35,262 nucleotides of DNA from Candidatus Bathyarchaeota archaeon (lineage in GTDB: Archaea > Thermoproteota > Bathyarchaeia > Bathyarchaeales > Bathycorpusculaceae), in the NCBI GenBank assembly GCA_016927895.1, contig JAFGLT010000106.1:1-35262 (forward strand), given 5' to 3'. This document shows positions 7,134 through 14,606 of the stretch, piece by piece. Below the pieces are notes generated by a model. It did not search any database. It saw nothing but the letters and a program-made list of their open reading frames with translations, and had not been told where the DNA came from. The translations under genes were made by a program, and so were the position numbers. How positions within the stretch are numbered: position 1 is the first letter of the stretch; each line of letters begins with the position of its first letter.

Positions 7134-7283
7134 TCATGTTCTCTGCTTGTTCAATTCTCTAAGCGTTTTTCTCTGTTCAATTTTACGCCTGAGTCTGTAA
7201 CTCCTTTTCACTCGGTACCAATTGCCGTGAGTGTTTCTATAACTTTTTTTGCCTTTATCTTTCTTTTTTGGTTTTCGTCTCAT
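7134..7283 (-). CDS. Very basic small protein, 49 aa (candidate)
   Basis: ATG 7283 to TGA 7134 encodes 49 residues, of which about 21 are Lys or Arg, arranged as a K-rich head (residues 2-13), an aromatic core (S-Y-R-N-T-H-G-N-W-Y-R-V) and an R/K/E helix (31-48). The composition suits binding to RNA or DNA, or a ribosome-associated peptide. No family recognised. The ribosome site is weak (GGGTT about six bases upstream). The low aspartate and the ordered head-core-helix layout argue against a chance frame. Confidence 0.45.
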   Translation of the reverse strand: MRRKPKKKDKGKKSYRNTHGNWYRVKRSYRLRRKIEQRKTLRELNKQRT

Positions 7284-7334
7284 TTTTTAACCCGTAAAAA
7301 GGGGTAGTTTTTTGGTTTAGAACCATGTTTTTTA

Positions 7335-7613
7335 CTAGATTTTACACTCTTTAAGATTTTTTAAATCCATGAGGGTCTTGTTGAGTGCTATTACATCGCC
7401 TACTTTTTTAACGGCGGTTATAGGTAAACAAACCGTTAGGGAGCCGAGAAAAGGTTTTTTGAAGCCAAGTTCTAATGTTGCCTCTTTGGTTAAGTCGACG
7501 TCTAGATGTGTTATGTTCCACGTGTTTATGTCTGCGTGTGCGCCGTCTACTTCTCCCAGAGTGTACGCGTCCGATGTAATTACGTTCATTCCATTCAATT
7601 TACCAACTTTCAT
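7335..7613 (-). CDS. PRC-barrel domain protein, 92 aa
   Basis: One PRC-barrel fold spans nearly the whole chain: an opening strand G-M-N-V-I-T-S-D-A-Y-T-L-G-E-V-D-G, then W-N-I-T-H-L-D-V-D-L-T, and the closing L-P-I-T-A-V-K-K-V-G-D-V-I-A-L-N-K. Archaeal single-domain PRC proteins are common; the fold is related to the RimM C-terminal domain and occurs in RNA-processing and division proteins. Function here is not known. The ATG at 7613 lies 155 bases from the divergent gene at 7769. Confidence 0.8.
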   Translation of the reverse strand: MKVGKLNGMNVITSDAYTLGEVDGAHADINTWNITHLDVDLTKEATLELGFKKPFLGSLTVCLPITAVKKVGDVIALNKTLMDLKNLKECKI

Positions 7614-7768
7614 ATCAAAACAACCATACGAATATTCTCACCATAATATTTGAATATTCTGGATATTTGTCCAAATCTAAAAAAGAAAAATAAAAACAAG
7701 TGTGAATAGCCAATGACGTAGCTAAACATTAAAAAAGGGCGCTCCGTACATTACTGTTGTGATTTAAT

Positions 7769-8017
7769 TTGTTCGAGAAGGCTTCTGAGAAAGTATTAAC
7801 GGATAATGAGGTAGATATAGATTCAACTCTTCTTGCCGCCAATAAAGTTACAGACTTTTTAGATGAAAACTTGGAAAAACCGTTTGAACGTTACATGGTA
7901 GCAAGGCTTGTCTCTATTCTGTATGAGGAAACAAAAGATTACTCTTTAGAACCAGAATTTGAGTCTAAACTTAGGCAACTCGCCCGACAAAAACCGAAGA
8001 AATCAAATGGAGACTAA
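7769..8017 (+). CDS. Hypothetical acidic helical protein, 82 aa
   Basis: An all-helical, acidic N-terminal two thirds (A-S-E-K-V-L-T-D-N-E-V, then F-L-D-E-N-L-E-K-P-F-E-R-Y-M-V-A-R-L-V-S-I-L-Y-E-E) with a short basic tail R-Q-K-P-K-K. The TTG start at 7769 has no clear Shine-Dalgarno. No family recognised. Hydrophobic residues spaced through the two helices look like a real small fold. It could pair with the PRC-barrel protein across the divergent promoter, but nothing in the sequence requires that. Confidence 0.55.
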   Translation: MFEKASEKVLTDNEVDIDSTLLAANKVTDFLDENLEKPFERYMVARLVSILYEETKDYSLEPEFESKLRQLARQKPKKSNGD

Positions 8018-8069
8018 CCTACTTACATCACATTTTTATTCCTGAACGCGCTGGACTCAGATCTTCGAC

Positions 8070-8486
8070 ATGGAAAGCCATAGCATGGTTCCTGAGTTTA
8101 AAGGCCGGTTCCTCGGCATTATCGTTTTGGTAGCCGTCCATTTCATCATCGGATTTATTCACGTGATTTTTGGGTTTGCTTTGCTTTCAGGCAGTTTTTC
8201 TGTTTCTGTCCTATCTGTTACGACGCTGGTTTACAGTATTTACACTTCAGCTTATGGCCTGTTAACGTTGCTGTTCACATTTTTGGTTTGGACAGGCAAA
8301 CGTTTAGGGTGGATTGGCACTACCGCGGTCTCTTCATTCGTGATTATCGCGGATTCCCTAACTATGCTAGGTTTGCTCACCGTTCTGGGTATACCAAAGT
8401 TTGCCGCCGTCGGCGAAATACCTGTTAGCATTATAATCTTGGGATACCTTTTCCAACCCCACGTTAGAGCAAAATATGCCATATAA
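8070..8486 (+). CDS. Four-TM membrane protein, 138 aa
   Basis: Four hydrophobic segments at about residues 13-36, 52-76, 84-106 and 113-131, with short charged ends (K-G-R before TM1, K-R between TM2 and TM3, R-A-K at the C-terminus). No catalytic or transport motif seen. Its size and pattern resemble the many four-helix proteins of unknown function in archaea. It starts 52 bases after the preceding gene on the same strand, so co-transcription is possible. Confidence 0.65.
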   Translation: MESHSMVPEFKGRFLGIIVLVAVHFIIGFIHVIFGFALLSGSFSVSVLSVTTLVYSIYTSAYGLLTLLFTFLVWTGKRLGWIGTTAVSSFVIIADSLTMLGLLTVLGIPKFAAVGEIPVSIIILGYLFQPHVRAKYAI

Positions 8487-8614
8487 CACGGCACATCGCA
8501 GTTTTTCTATCTGTTTGGGATTAAATTGAATTCACTTGGATGATGAGGTGAACTCACGTCTCAAGTAAAATGGGCAAAATGCAGGTGCTGCGCTGAAGGG
8601 TGGGTTTGTTTTTT

Positions 8615-9247
8615 TTATTGTTTTCTGAGTAGAATTTCAATGGAAAATGGGATTCCGGGTATTCTATAGATTACTGGAAAGGGTGCATAATATCGTTTAT
8701 CAACGGTTTTCAGATTGTATTTTTTAATGATTCTTTTCAATTCTTGTTCTTGCAAAACAGAGATGTGTGTCTTGTCTTTATCCAAGAAACCAAAATACCT
8801 TCTAGGCCACTCGTCAAGGGGTGTTGACACAATCAAATATCCGCCTTTCTTGAGTTTCTTCACTATTTCTTCAAAGTTTTTTTCAAAGTTCTTTGTATGT
8901 TCTAAAACGTCTATAGCTGTGATGCAGTCAAAGCTGTTGTCGGCGTATGGAAGTGGGTCTTCTAAGCTGTGAATCTTTAAACTCGCTTCTGGTACTACCT
9001 GTTTTGCTTTTCCAATAGCAAACTCCGAGATGTCAAAACCATGCAATTCGTCAAAAACTGAAGAAAGCTCTTTCAAGAGAAAACCGAAAGCGCATCCAAC
9101 ATCTAATACTTTGTTGACTTTAATGTTGTGTTTTTTTACAAAATATATTATTCCTGAAAAAAGTTTGGCTGGGTCTAATTTTTCGTAATTTAAGTAATTT
9201 GATTTGCTGAAGCCGTAGAAATAGCTTCTACCAAATTCCTCTCTCAT
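8615..9247 (-). CDS. Class I SAM-dependent methyltransferase
   Basis: A Methyltransf_11/23-type enzyme of 210 residues. Motif I is V-L-D-V-G-C-A-F-G at 47-55, the acidic ribose-binding residue lies in G-F-D-I-S, motif II/III is D-N-S-F-D-C-I-T-A-I-D-V-L-E-H, and L-K-K-G-G-Y-L-I-V-S-T-P follows. The substrate is not determined; the closest look-alikes are small-molecule, lipid or glycan methyltransferases. Base composition is visibly more A/T-rich than its neighbours, which may reflect transfer. The ATG at 9247 is clear. Confidence 0.85.
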   Translation of the reverse strand: MREEFGRSYFYGFSKSNYLNYEKLDPAKLFSGIIYFVKKHNIKVNKVLDVGCAFGFLLKELSSVFDELHGFDISEFAIGKAKQVVPEASLKIHSLEDPLPYADNSFDCITAIDVLEHTKNFEKNFEEIVKKLKKGGYLIVSTPLDEWPRRYFGFLDKDKTHISVLQEQELKRIIKKYNLKTVDKRYYAPFPVIYRIPGIPFSIEILLRKQ

Positions 9248-9427
9248 GACCCGTTAGAATGTCATCGGTTATTTAAAAATGAATCTAACTTACAATCATG
9301 TTTGATAATATTGATTCTTGTATATGTCTCTTGTTCCTTTTGCTACGTTGCCAATCTTCTAAAGGAGCATTTCTTGTACTTTGGTCCGCTAAAATAGAGA
9401 ATCTCTGAGTAATGCTTAAACCCTTTT

Positions 9428-9748
9428 TCAAAATATGGTTTTTGTGAATTCCCACAGCTCTTCTCTTGAATCCAGTATGGTGTCTATGGTCTCTTTTCCT
9501 TTTTGGGTTAATCTGTATACTCGTTTGTTTTCAGCTGCTTCGCCCATTAATAGGTGCTTGCGTTCCATCGAATATAGCAAAGTATAGACAGTGCCTGAGC
9601 TAAACTTGAAACCAAATTTGCTGTGCACTACATCAATGAGTTCGTACGCGCTTAACGGTTCATTCTTTCTAAGTTCTGCCAAAAAAATTGTTTCCAAGTA
9701 ACTCTTTACAATTTTACGCCTTATTTCTTCTAAAACTTGGTCTTCCAA
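9428..9748 (-). CDS. PadR-family winged-helix regulator
   Basis: 106 residues from TTG 9748. The PadR pattern is clear: L-E-T-I-F-L-A-E-L, L-S-A-Y-E-L-I-D-V-V-H-S-K-F-G-F-K-F-S-S-G-T-V-Y-T-L-L-Y-S-M-E-R-K-H-L-L, then a wing K-R-V-Y-R-L-T-Q-K-G-K-E. A perfect AAAGGAGG lies eight bases before TTG 9748 and inside the longer frame that begins with ATG 9769, so the later start is preferred. PadR proteins are usually repressors of nearby transport or stress genes; no palindrome of its own was identified. Confidence 0.87.
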   Translation of the reverse strand: MEDQVLEEIRRKIVKSYLETIFLAELRKNEPLSAYELIDVVHSKFGFKFSSGTVYTLLYSMERKHLLMGEAAENKRVYRLTQKGKETIDTILDSREELWEFTKTIF

Positions 9749-9976
9749 GGCTTCTCCCTCCTTTTTCATAAGCGCCTAGTTTTTACCATAAACATTGTCT
9801 GGTCGAAGTTTTTTGTAAACGCGCCTTTTGGTTCTTCCAAGGCTTATATATGTTTATTCTTTTGCTAAAATGTATGCGCGCTTATTAAGATTGTTAAAAA
9901 CTTGGGTTTGGCTTTAAGGCATGCCTGAATTGTTTGGGGGGCTCGACTGTGTGCTTTGGGATGCAATTGTACAAAC

Positions 9977-10012
9977 TACTTTGTAATGCAAAGCTTTATA
10001 TTTCACAAAGTA
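9977..10012 (+). promoter_or_regulatory. Promoter with operator-like repeats around the TATA box
   Basis: TACTTTGT (9977-9984) and ACAAAGTA (10005-10012) form a perfect 8-base inverted repeat. Between them lie a third half-site, CAAAG at 9989-9993 (so CTTTG-N5-CAAAG is itself a palindrome), and the TATA box TTTATATT at 9995-10002. Transcription would start near 10025 and the gene ATG is at 10036. A dimeric winged-helix regulator bound here would block TBP, and the second gene of this operon encodes such a protein. Confidence 0.6.
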
Positions 10013-10035
10013 AATTATGTAATCAGGTGAAAACA

Positions 10036-10674
10036 ATGACAAAACAGAACACCTTGAGAGAGGTCGAGAAAAAAGCATACATGTCCTACCATCAAGACGG
10101 CCTGCTGGACATATTCATCGGACTATACGCTATAGCTTTCGGTTTAGGCATAGTCGCAGACAAGGTTCTAGATTTCAGCTTTGGAATAATCATGCCTGGC
10201 ATCTTAATTGCGATAGTGCTGCCAATCTGGCTTCAAGCAAAAAGAAAAATCACCATGCCCAGAATCGGCTACGTGAATTTCGGAACACGCGGATCAAACA
10301 AGCTCTTTGCCCTCTTATTAGGCTTATCAGTGGCGGGTTTAGGCGTCTTCTTCTTGTTCACTATGGCAACATTTCAAGACGGCAGACCAGAGTGGATTGA
10401 GACCATTCTCTTTCAATACGGCATGATCTGGATAGGCTTAGGAGCAGCAGTCATAGGAAGCCTGTTCGCCTACACTATGGGACTTAAACGACTTCACGGG
10501 TATGGCCTGTTAACACTTGCGCTGTTCATCAGCGGCTACTTCCTCAGTGTCCCCTTCGAATACCTCCTACTAGTCATAGGCAGCGTAATCATAGCAAGCG
10601 GCACAGTACTGCTAGTGCAGTTCACACGTCGTTATCCATTGCAAAAAGGTGCCATTGCCATTGCCTCCCAGTGA
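10036..10674 (+). CDS. Polytopic membrane protein, 212 aa
   Basis: Six hydrophobic segments follow a hydrophilic head (residues 1-25, with Y-M-S-Y-H-Q-D-G-L-L-D): about 26-46, 49-67, 90-111, 125-147, 155-172 and 174-195. No transporter signature is recognised. ATG 10036 is chosen because AGGTGA sits five bases upstream and the start follows the TATA/operator region; the longer open frame back to 9934 runs through that promoter and is rejected. It overlaps the winged-helix gene by up to 26 bases in another frame, a sign of coupled translation. Confidence 0.75.
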   Translation: MTKQNTLREVEKKAYMSYHQDGLLDIFIGLYAIAFGLGIVADKVLDFSFGIIMPGILIAIVLPIWLQAKRKITMPRIGYVNFGTRGSNKLFALLLGLSVAGLGVFFLFTMATFQDGRPEWIETILFQYGMIWIGLGAAVIGSLFAYTMGLKRLHGYGLLTLALFISGYFLSVPFEYLLLVIGSVIIASGTVLLVQFTRRYPLQKGAIAIASQ

Positions 10675-10972
10675 CGAAGGAATACAAAACATCGACAGGC
10701 TAATCCACGAGCCCTCCCGGCTAATCATAATGATGCACCTTTACGTTGTTCAAAGCGCTGACTTCCAGTTCCTCCAACACCAAACGGAAATGACGCCGGG
10801 CAACCTGTCTTCTCATCTGCGGAAGCTGGAGGACGCTGGCTACATTGAAGTAACAAAGGACTTCGTTGATAGGACGCCGCACACAGCATTGAAGCTGACA
10901 AAGAAGGGCAGGGAAGCCTTTAAACAATACCGAAGAGACGTGAAGCGCTTCATCGATAAGCTACCTGAGTAA
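10649..10972 (+). CDS. Winged-helix transcription regulator (MarR/ArsR-like)
   Basis: The fold is easy to read: helix H-E-P-S-R-L-I-I-M-M-H-L, then T-P-G-N-L-S-S-H-L-R-K-L-E-D-A-G-Y-I-E-V as turn and recognition helix, then a wing K-L-T-K-K-G-R-E-A-F and a C-terminal dimer helix. This is the HTH_34/MTH313-type family common in archaea. The longest start is GTG 10649; TTG 10661 has AAGGTG nine bases before it and is equally likely. Being coupled to the membrane protein and downstream of a palindromic promoter, it most likely represses its own operon. Confidence 0.85.
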   Translation: MPLPLPPSDEGIQNIDRLIHEPSRLIIMMHLYVVQSADFQFLQHQTEMTPGNLSSHLRKLEDAGYIEVTKDFVDRTPHTALKLTKKGREAFKQYRRDVKRFIDKLPE

Positions 10973-11164
10973 AACAGTCCCGTAAACATCTTTCCCATTT
11001 TCTTCTTTCTTTTAATGTGGAGTGCCATTTTTTGGAAATTTTGCCATAAAAAGCCTGATGTTTTTGTATTTAAACCGACGCCTCTTGATGGAAAAATGTG
11101 CCAAAAGTTTTAACTTGATTTTAAAGCATTACCCTTCACCTGTGGGCTGGAGAGGTGCACAGGG

Positions 11165-12487
11165 GTGAGTAGGAAGAGAAGCAGACATGGTGACTTCCGA
11201 AACTTCATTTTGCTCGTTTTGATGAAAGAGGGTCCGCTTGGTCTATCTGAACTATATCAAAAGAAGTCTATTTTGACCTCTCAATTTGAGATGATTGGTA
11301 CAGAGTTTGGTACACGAATTGTCTCTGGTCTTTTTTCCAAGTTTGGGCGTCCAGCTCCGCTTCGTTCTAGTAGAGTTAAGCTAGAAGAGGAAAAACAACA
11401 AATTGATATCCAATTTGAATGCGAAAGTTTGCAGGAATGCCGTCTTATCACGATGAATCAAACGGGCAAGTATGAACTCACTGGGAAAGGAACAGAAAAA
11501 GCGAAAGAGTTCGAGAAAGGCTTGAAGAAGGGGGCAGAGATTCTTGAAGGTCAAGTTCTTAATCCACATGCTGCAGCTCGCAACACGGTTCTTATCGACT
11601 TTTTCCTTGCTACATTGAAACTCCTTTCAGGTATTTTCAGTGGAAGTGTTGGCCTCTTAGCTGATGGTGCCGACGCCGCAGTTGACACTATTTCAGCTGC
11701 AATAGTATGGTTGGGCATGAAAATTAAAAGAGAAAATTTGGGAACCTTCATTGTTCTTGTAATGATGTTTGTCACTGGCATCAGCGTGGGCTACGACTCG
11801 ATTATATCCCTTATAGACGCTTTCCTTGGAATGCTGTCTCCTTTAGCTATGCCTTACTTGGTAATTTTAACTGAAATTGTTGCACTTATATTTGCCACTT
11901 TACTTTTTCTGTATCAGAGATTTGTTGGCAAACGGAACGGCAGTTTAGCGCTTATCTCGCAGTCAATTGACTCTAAAAATCACATATACGTTGCTGCGGG
12001 AGTCATCGTAGGTGCGGTATTTTCAATTTTCGGTATACACTTTGTAGACGCGCTTATAGGAGGTTTTATTGCTGCTAGAATCCTTGTAGACGGCATAAAA
12101 TTATCAAAGGAAACCATTGCCTCAATCAAAGGAGAAGATGTAGACTTAGCTAAATATGAGGTTCCATTTGAGAGACATTGGAGATTAAGCAAAGTCGAAA
12201 CCTTCAGAACTTGGATATTATACTCTGTCAAGGAACTCAAATTGAAAACAAGAAATGAACTTGTAAATGAGCTTAAGGCCACATTTAAACCAGAATACGT
12301 TCCCATATTATCCGAGTATAAGTTTATGTTAGGAGAAGGTGTTGATTTTGATGACTCCTTCGATGGTCTTGTAACGCCATTAATTGAAGAGGTTCTTTTA
12401 AACAAACAGAAAGAAGAATTTATAATTACAGAAAAGGGAGCAAAACGCGTAACTGAACTAACCAGGAACCTTAGATTTCTCCAGTAA
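11165..12487 (+). CDS. Cation diffusion facilitator core flanked by two winged-helix domains
   Basis: 440 residues from GTG 11165, with GAGGTG seven bases upstream. Residues 1-120 look like a winged helix (H-G-D-F-R-N-F-I-L-L-V-L-M-K-E-G-P-L-G-L-S-E-L; wing Y-E-L-T-G-K-G). Residues about 137-310 are a six-helix CDF core: S-G-S-V-G-L-L-A-D-G-A-D-A-A-V-D-T-I in TM2 with D170 and D174, and TM5 S-Q-S-I-D-S-K-N-H-I with D269 and H273. Residues 340-440 form a second winged helix (E-E-F-I-I-T-E-K-G-A-K-R-V-T-E-L) where the usual metal-binding CTD would be. CDF proteins export Zn, Mn, Fe or Co by proton antiport. The TM5 site is D-x3-H rather than H-x3-D. Confidence 0.8.
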   Translation: MSRKRSRHGDFRNFILLVLMKEGPLGLSELYQKKSILTSQFEMIGTEFGTRIVSGLFSKFGRPAPLRSSRVKLEEEKQQIDIQFECESLQECRLITMNQTGKYELTGKGTEKAKEFEKGLKKGAEILEGQVLNPHAAARNTVLIDFFLATLKLLSGIFSGSVGLLADGADAAVDTISAAIVWLGMKIKRENLGTFIVLVMMFVTGISVGYDSIISLIDAFLGMLSPLAMPYLVILTEIVALIFATLLFLYQRFVGKRNGSLALISQSIDSKNHIYVAAGVIVGAVFSIFGIHFVDALIGGFIAARILVDGIKLSKETIASIKGEDVDLAKYEVPFERHWRLSKVETFRTWILYSVKELKLKTRNELVNELKATFKPEYVPILSEYKFMLGEGVDFDDSFDGLVTPLIEEVLLNKQKEEFIITEKGAKRVTELTRNLRFLQ

Positions 12488-12806
12488 TTATGGCTTTCAC
12501 ATGCGGGGTCGACGGGATTAGGTTTACATTTCAATCCTGCGTTAATGTGATGACAAGTGTAAATGGTTTTTCAGTCAGTTTTTCTCATCTTTTCATGGTG
12601 TTGCCTGTTTAGTGTTTTCTTCATTTTAGCAGACTATATTTTGCTTCAGAAAGAGTGTGGTGTTAATTTGCCTTGAATCGCAAATCCTTTTAGTTTAATG
12701 AGCTAATAGAGTTCAACAATGCGTTTGCAGTGAAGGAAGGGTTAACATAAAAAGCGCGAAGTTCTATGCATTTTGCGTTGCTGTTCTAATATTATCTTTA
12801 GCTTTA

Positions 12807-13394
12807 ATGGTGGTTGTTTTAGGAGCCTTCAGAGACAAGTCAATACGTGTTGCATGCGTCGGTGACAGCATCACCACTTTAAGCACGTATCCGAGTGACC
12901 TGCAGGACTTGCTTGGACCTGACTATAATGTAAAAGAATTTGGTGTTGTGGGATCAACAGTTTTGTCTAACGGCTATAACCCGTACATTGATCAGCCGGA
13001 ATTTCAAGAAGCCAAAGATTTCATGCCAACTATTGTTGTTGTGCTGCTCGGAACCAACGATGCTCGTGAAGACATTTACCTAGCTATTGACAATTTTGTT
13101 GGAGAATATAAGCAGCTGATTGGCGAAATACAGGCGCTCTCAAGCAACCCGAAAATTTTTCTTGTAATACCTCCTCCTCTTTTCGAAAATAACCTATTTC
13201 TGAGCAACGAGTATCTGTTGAATGGCGTTATTCCTCGTATTAAACAGGTGGCAGAGGAGCTTGGTTTATCTTTGGTTGACGTGTACACGCCGTTAGATGG
13301 TCATCCTGAATGTTTCGTGGATGGTGTTCACCCTAACTACGACGGCGCAGCCATCATTGCAGGTGAAGTTTATGAGGCGTTTTTAACCGATTAA
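12807..13394 (+). CDS. SGNH/GDSL-family hydrolase
   Basis: A serine esterase of the SGNH fold. Block I is V-G-D-S-I-T-T (nucleophile Ser), the block II Gly lies in G-V-V-G-S, block III is L-L-G-T-N-D, and block V is F-V-D-G-V-H-P-N with the catalytic Asp and His. The family removes acyl or acetyl groups from lipids or glycans. ATG 12807 has no ribosome site and leaves only a clipped hydrophobic stretch at the N-terminus. The same frame is open upstream and adds a complete signal anchor, preceded by GGAAGGG at 12735-12741 but without an ATG, GTG or TTG. The true start may be ATA 12747 (215 residues). Confidence 0.85.
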   Translation: MVVVLGAFRDKSIRVACVGDSITTLSTYPSDLQDLLGPDYNVKEFGVVGSTVLSNGYNPYIDQPEFQEAKDFMPTIVVVLLGTNDAREDIYLAIDNFVGEYKQLIGEIQALSSNPKIFLVIPPPLFENNLFLSNEYLLNGVIPRIKQVAEELGLSLVDVYTPLDGHPECFVDGVHPNYDGAAIIAGEVYEAFLTD

Positions 13395-14606
13395 CTTCTT
13401 CAAAACTGGGATTTTTTTCATAATGAGGACTAACCCAAGCGTAATTAGGAAGGTAACAACGGCTATGAGAGGCACGCCGATGATTGGGTTAATTACTGTA
13501 AGGCTTAGTGTGACTCCGAAGAATCCTCGTTGTAGCGACATCAATATTATTACGTGAAGCAGGTAGATTGCCAGCGTGTTTTTACTGACTAGACGAAGAA
13601 ATTTCCTGAAATGCGGGTGATTTCTTCCCGGCCAGTCTGGTTTGAACCTGCTTAAGATCATGAATAAGGCAACTGAAGTTATGATTACGTTTGCAGATAG
13701 GTAGTCAAAGAAGAAGTAGTATTGTTCCAAGGAGTAAAAAACGAAATGCATTGCCCACGTGCTGAATACAGTCCAGATGAACCCTATGACTAATAGGGCG
13801 TACAAGATTGCAGGTCGTATCCGTACTTTTGGAAGGTGTTCGCCTAGTAAGAAGTATCCTATGCATCCGCTCCATATGAAGACGCCGGCGTTTAAGGCGT
13901 AACCTGTGATCAGTTCGATGAGGGGCATGACGGCTACGCCTATGAACCATAAGATTAAGAGGTATCTGATTATGTTGTGGTCTTTGTTTGCTACTACTAC
14001 GCGTAAAACTGGGGTAATCAAGTAAAGGCCTGTCATGAGGTAAAGGAACCAAAAGTGGTACCAGGGTCCAGTGAAAACGCCCCACATTAATGCTTGGAAG
14101 ACGTTGTCGAGGGTTACTGGCATGTCGGAGATGAAGAAACCCCATGCAAGGTAGATTACACTCCAGAACCCGTATGCCCAGCCGATGCGGTCGGCTCGTT
14201 TCTTTAGGAAAGCCTTGATGGGCTCGTCAATCTTGGCTGGCTGAAGCAGTAAGGCGCCGCTTAGCATGATAAATAGGGGAACGCATGACAAATTAAAGAA
14301 CTTGTAAACTGTAGCTGTCCACCAATACGAGGCTGTGACGGGGTCGAGAGCTACACCAGGTTGGTAAATCGCCGTGTAGTACTCGTTGGACGCGTGAAGC
14401 ATCACCACCATAAAGATTCCGACGGTGCGAATCAAGTCTACTGGAAGAGAAAAAGTATCTTCTTTTTTAACGGCTTCAGCTTCAGAGACTGATATTTTTA
14501 ACACACGCCGACCACGAGGTAATTGGCGAGAACCACGGCTTTTCAATTTATTAACTTTGTTCCGCCATCTCGAAGATTTTTTCGTAGATTCCCCGAAACG
14601 TCTCAA
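13383..14606 (-). CDS. Membrane acyltransferase, family 3 (OafA/WecH-like)
   Basis: An integral membrane protein with about ten helices that moves acyl groups onto surface glycans or lipids. The family signature is near the start of the membrane part: L-P-V-D-L-I-R-T-V-G-I-F-M-V-V-M-L-H-A (about residues 54-72), with the conserved R and H. P-L-F-I-M-L-S-G-A-L-L follows, and later W-Y-H-F-W-F-L-Y-L-M-T-G-L-Y. The start is unsure: TTG 14606 gives a 40-residue basic head, while TTG 14546 or GTG 14504 would trim it; none has a good ribosome site. Its last 12 bases overlap the convergent SGNH hydrolase gene, an enzyme class often fused to this acyltransferase. Confidence 0.85.
   Translation of the reverse strand: MRRFGESTKKSSRWRNKVNKLKSRGSRQLPRGRRVLKISVSEAEAVKKEDTFSLPVDLIRTVGIFMVVMLHASNEYYTAIYQPGVALDPVTASYWWTATVYKFFNLSCVPLFIMLSGALLLQPAKIDEPIKAFLKKRADRIGWAYGFWSVIYLAWGFFISDMPVTLDNVFQALMWGVFTGPWYHFWFLYLMTGLYLITPVLRVVVANKDHNIIRYLLILWFIGVAVMPLIELITGYALNAGVFIWSGCIGYFLLGEHLPKVRIRPAILYALLVIGFIWTVFSTWAMHFVFYSLEQYYFFFDYLSANVIITSVALFMILSRFKPDWPGRNHPHFRKFLRLVSKNTLAIYLLHVIILMSLQRGFFGVTLSLTVINPIIGVPLIAVVTFLITLGLVLIMKKIPVLKKLIG

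Noticed and set aside
8541-8620. Cys-rich frame near 8565-8610 (K-C-R-C-C)
   Set aside because: The frame has no start codon after its upstream stop and soon runs into poly-Phe from a T-run.
9934-10035. N-terminal extension of the six-TM protein back to 9934
   Set aside because: It runs through the TATA box and operator repeats, and AGGTGA marks ATG 10036 as the start.
11137-11167. CACCTGTG / CACAGGGGTG hairpin over the start of the transporter fusion
   Set aside because: The arms pair only with a one-base bulge and may merely reflect the GGTG-rich ribosome site; not strong enough to call a regulator.
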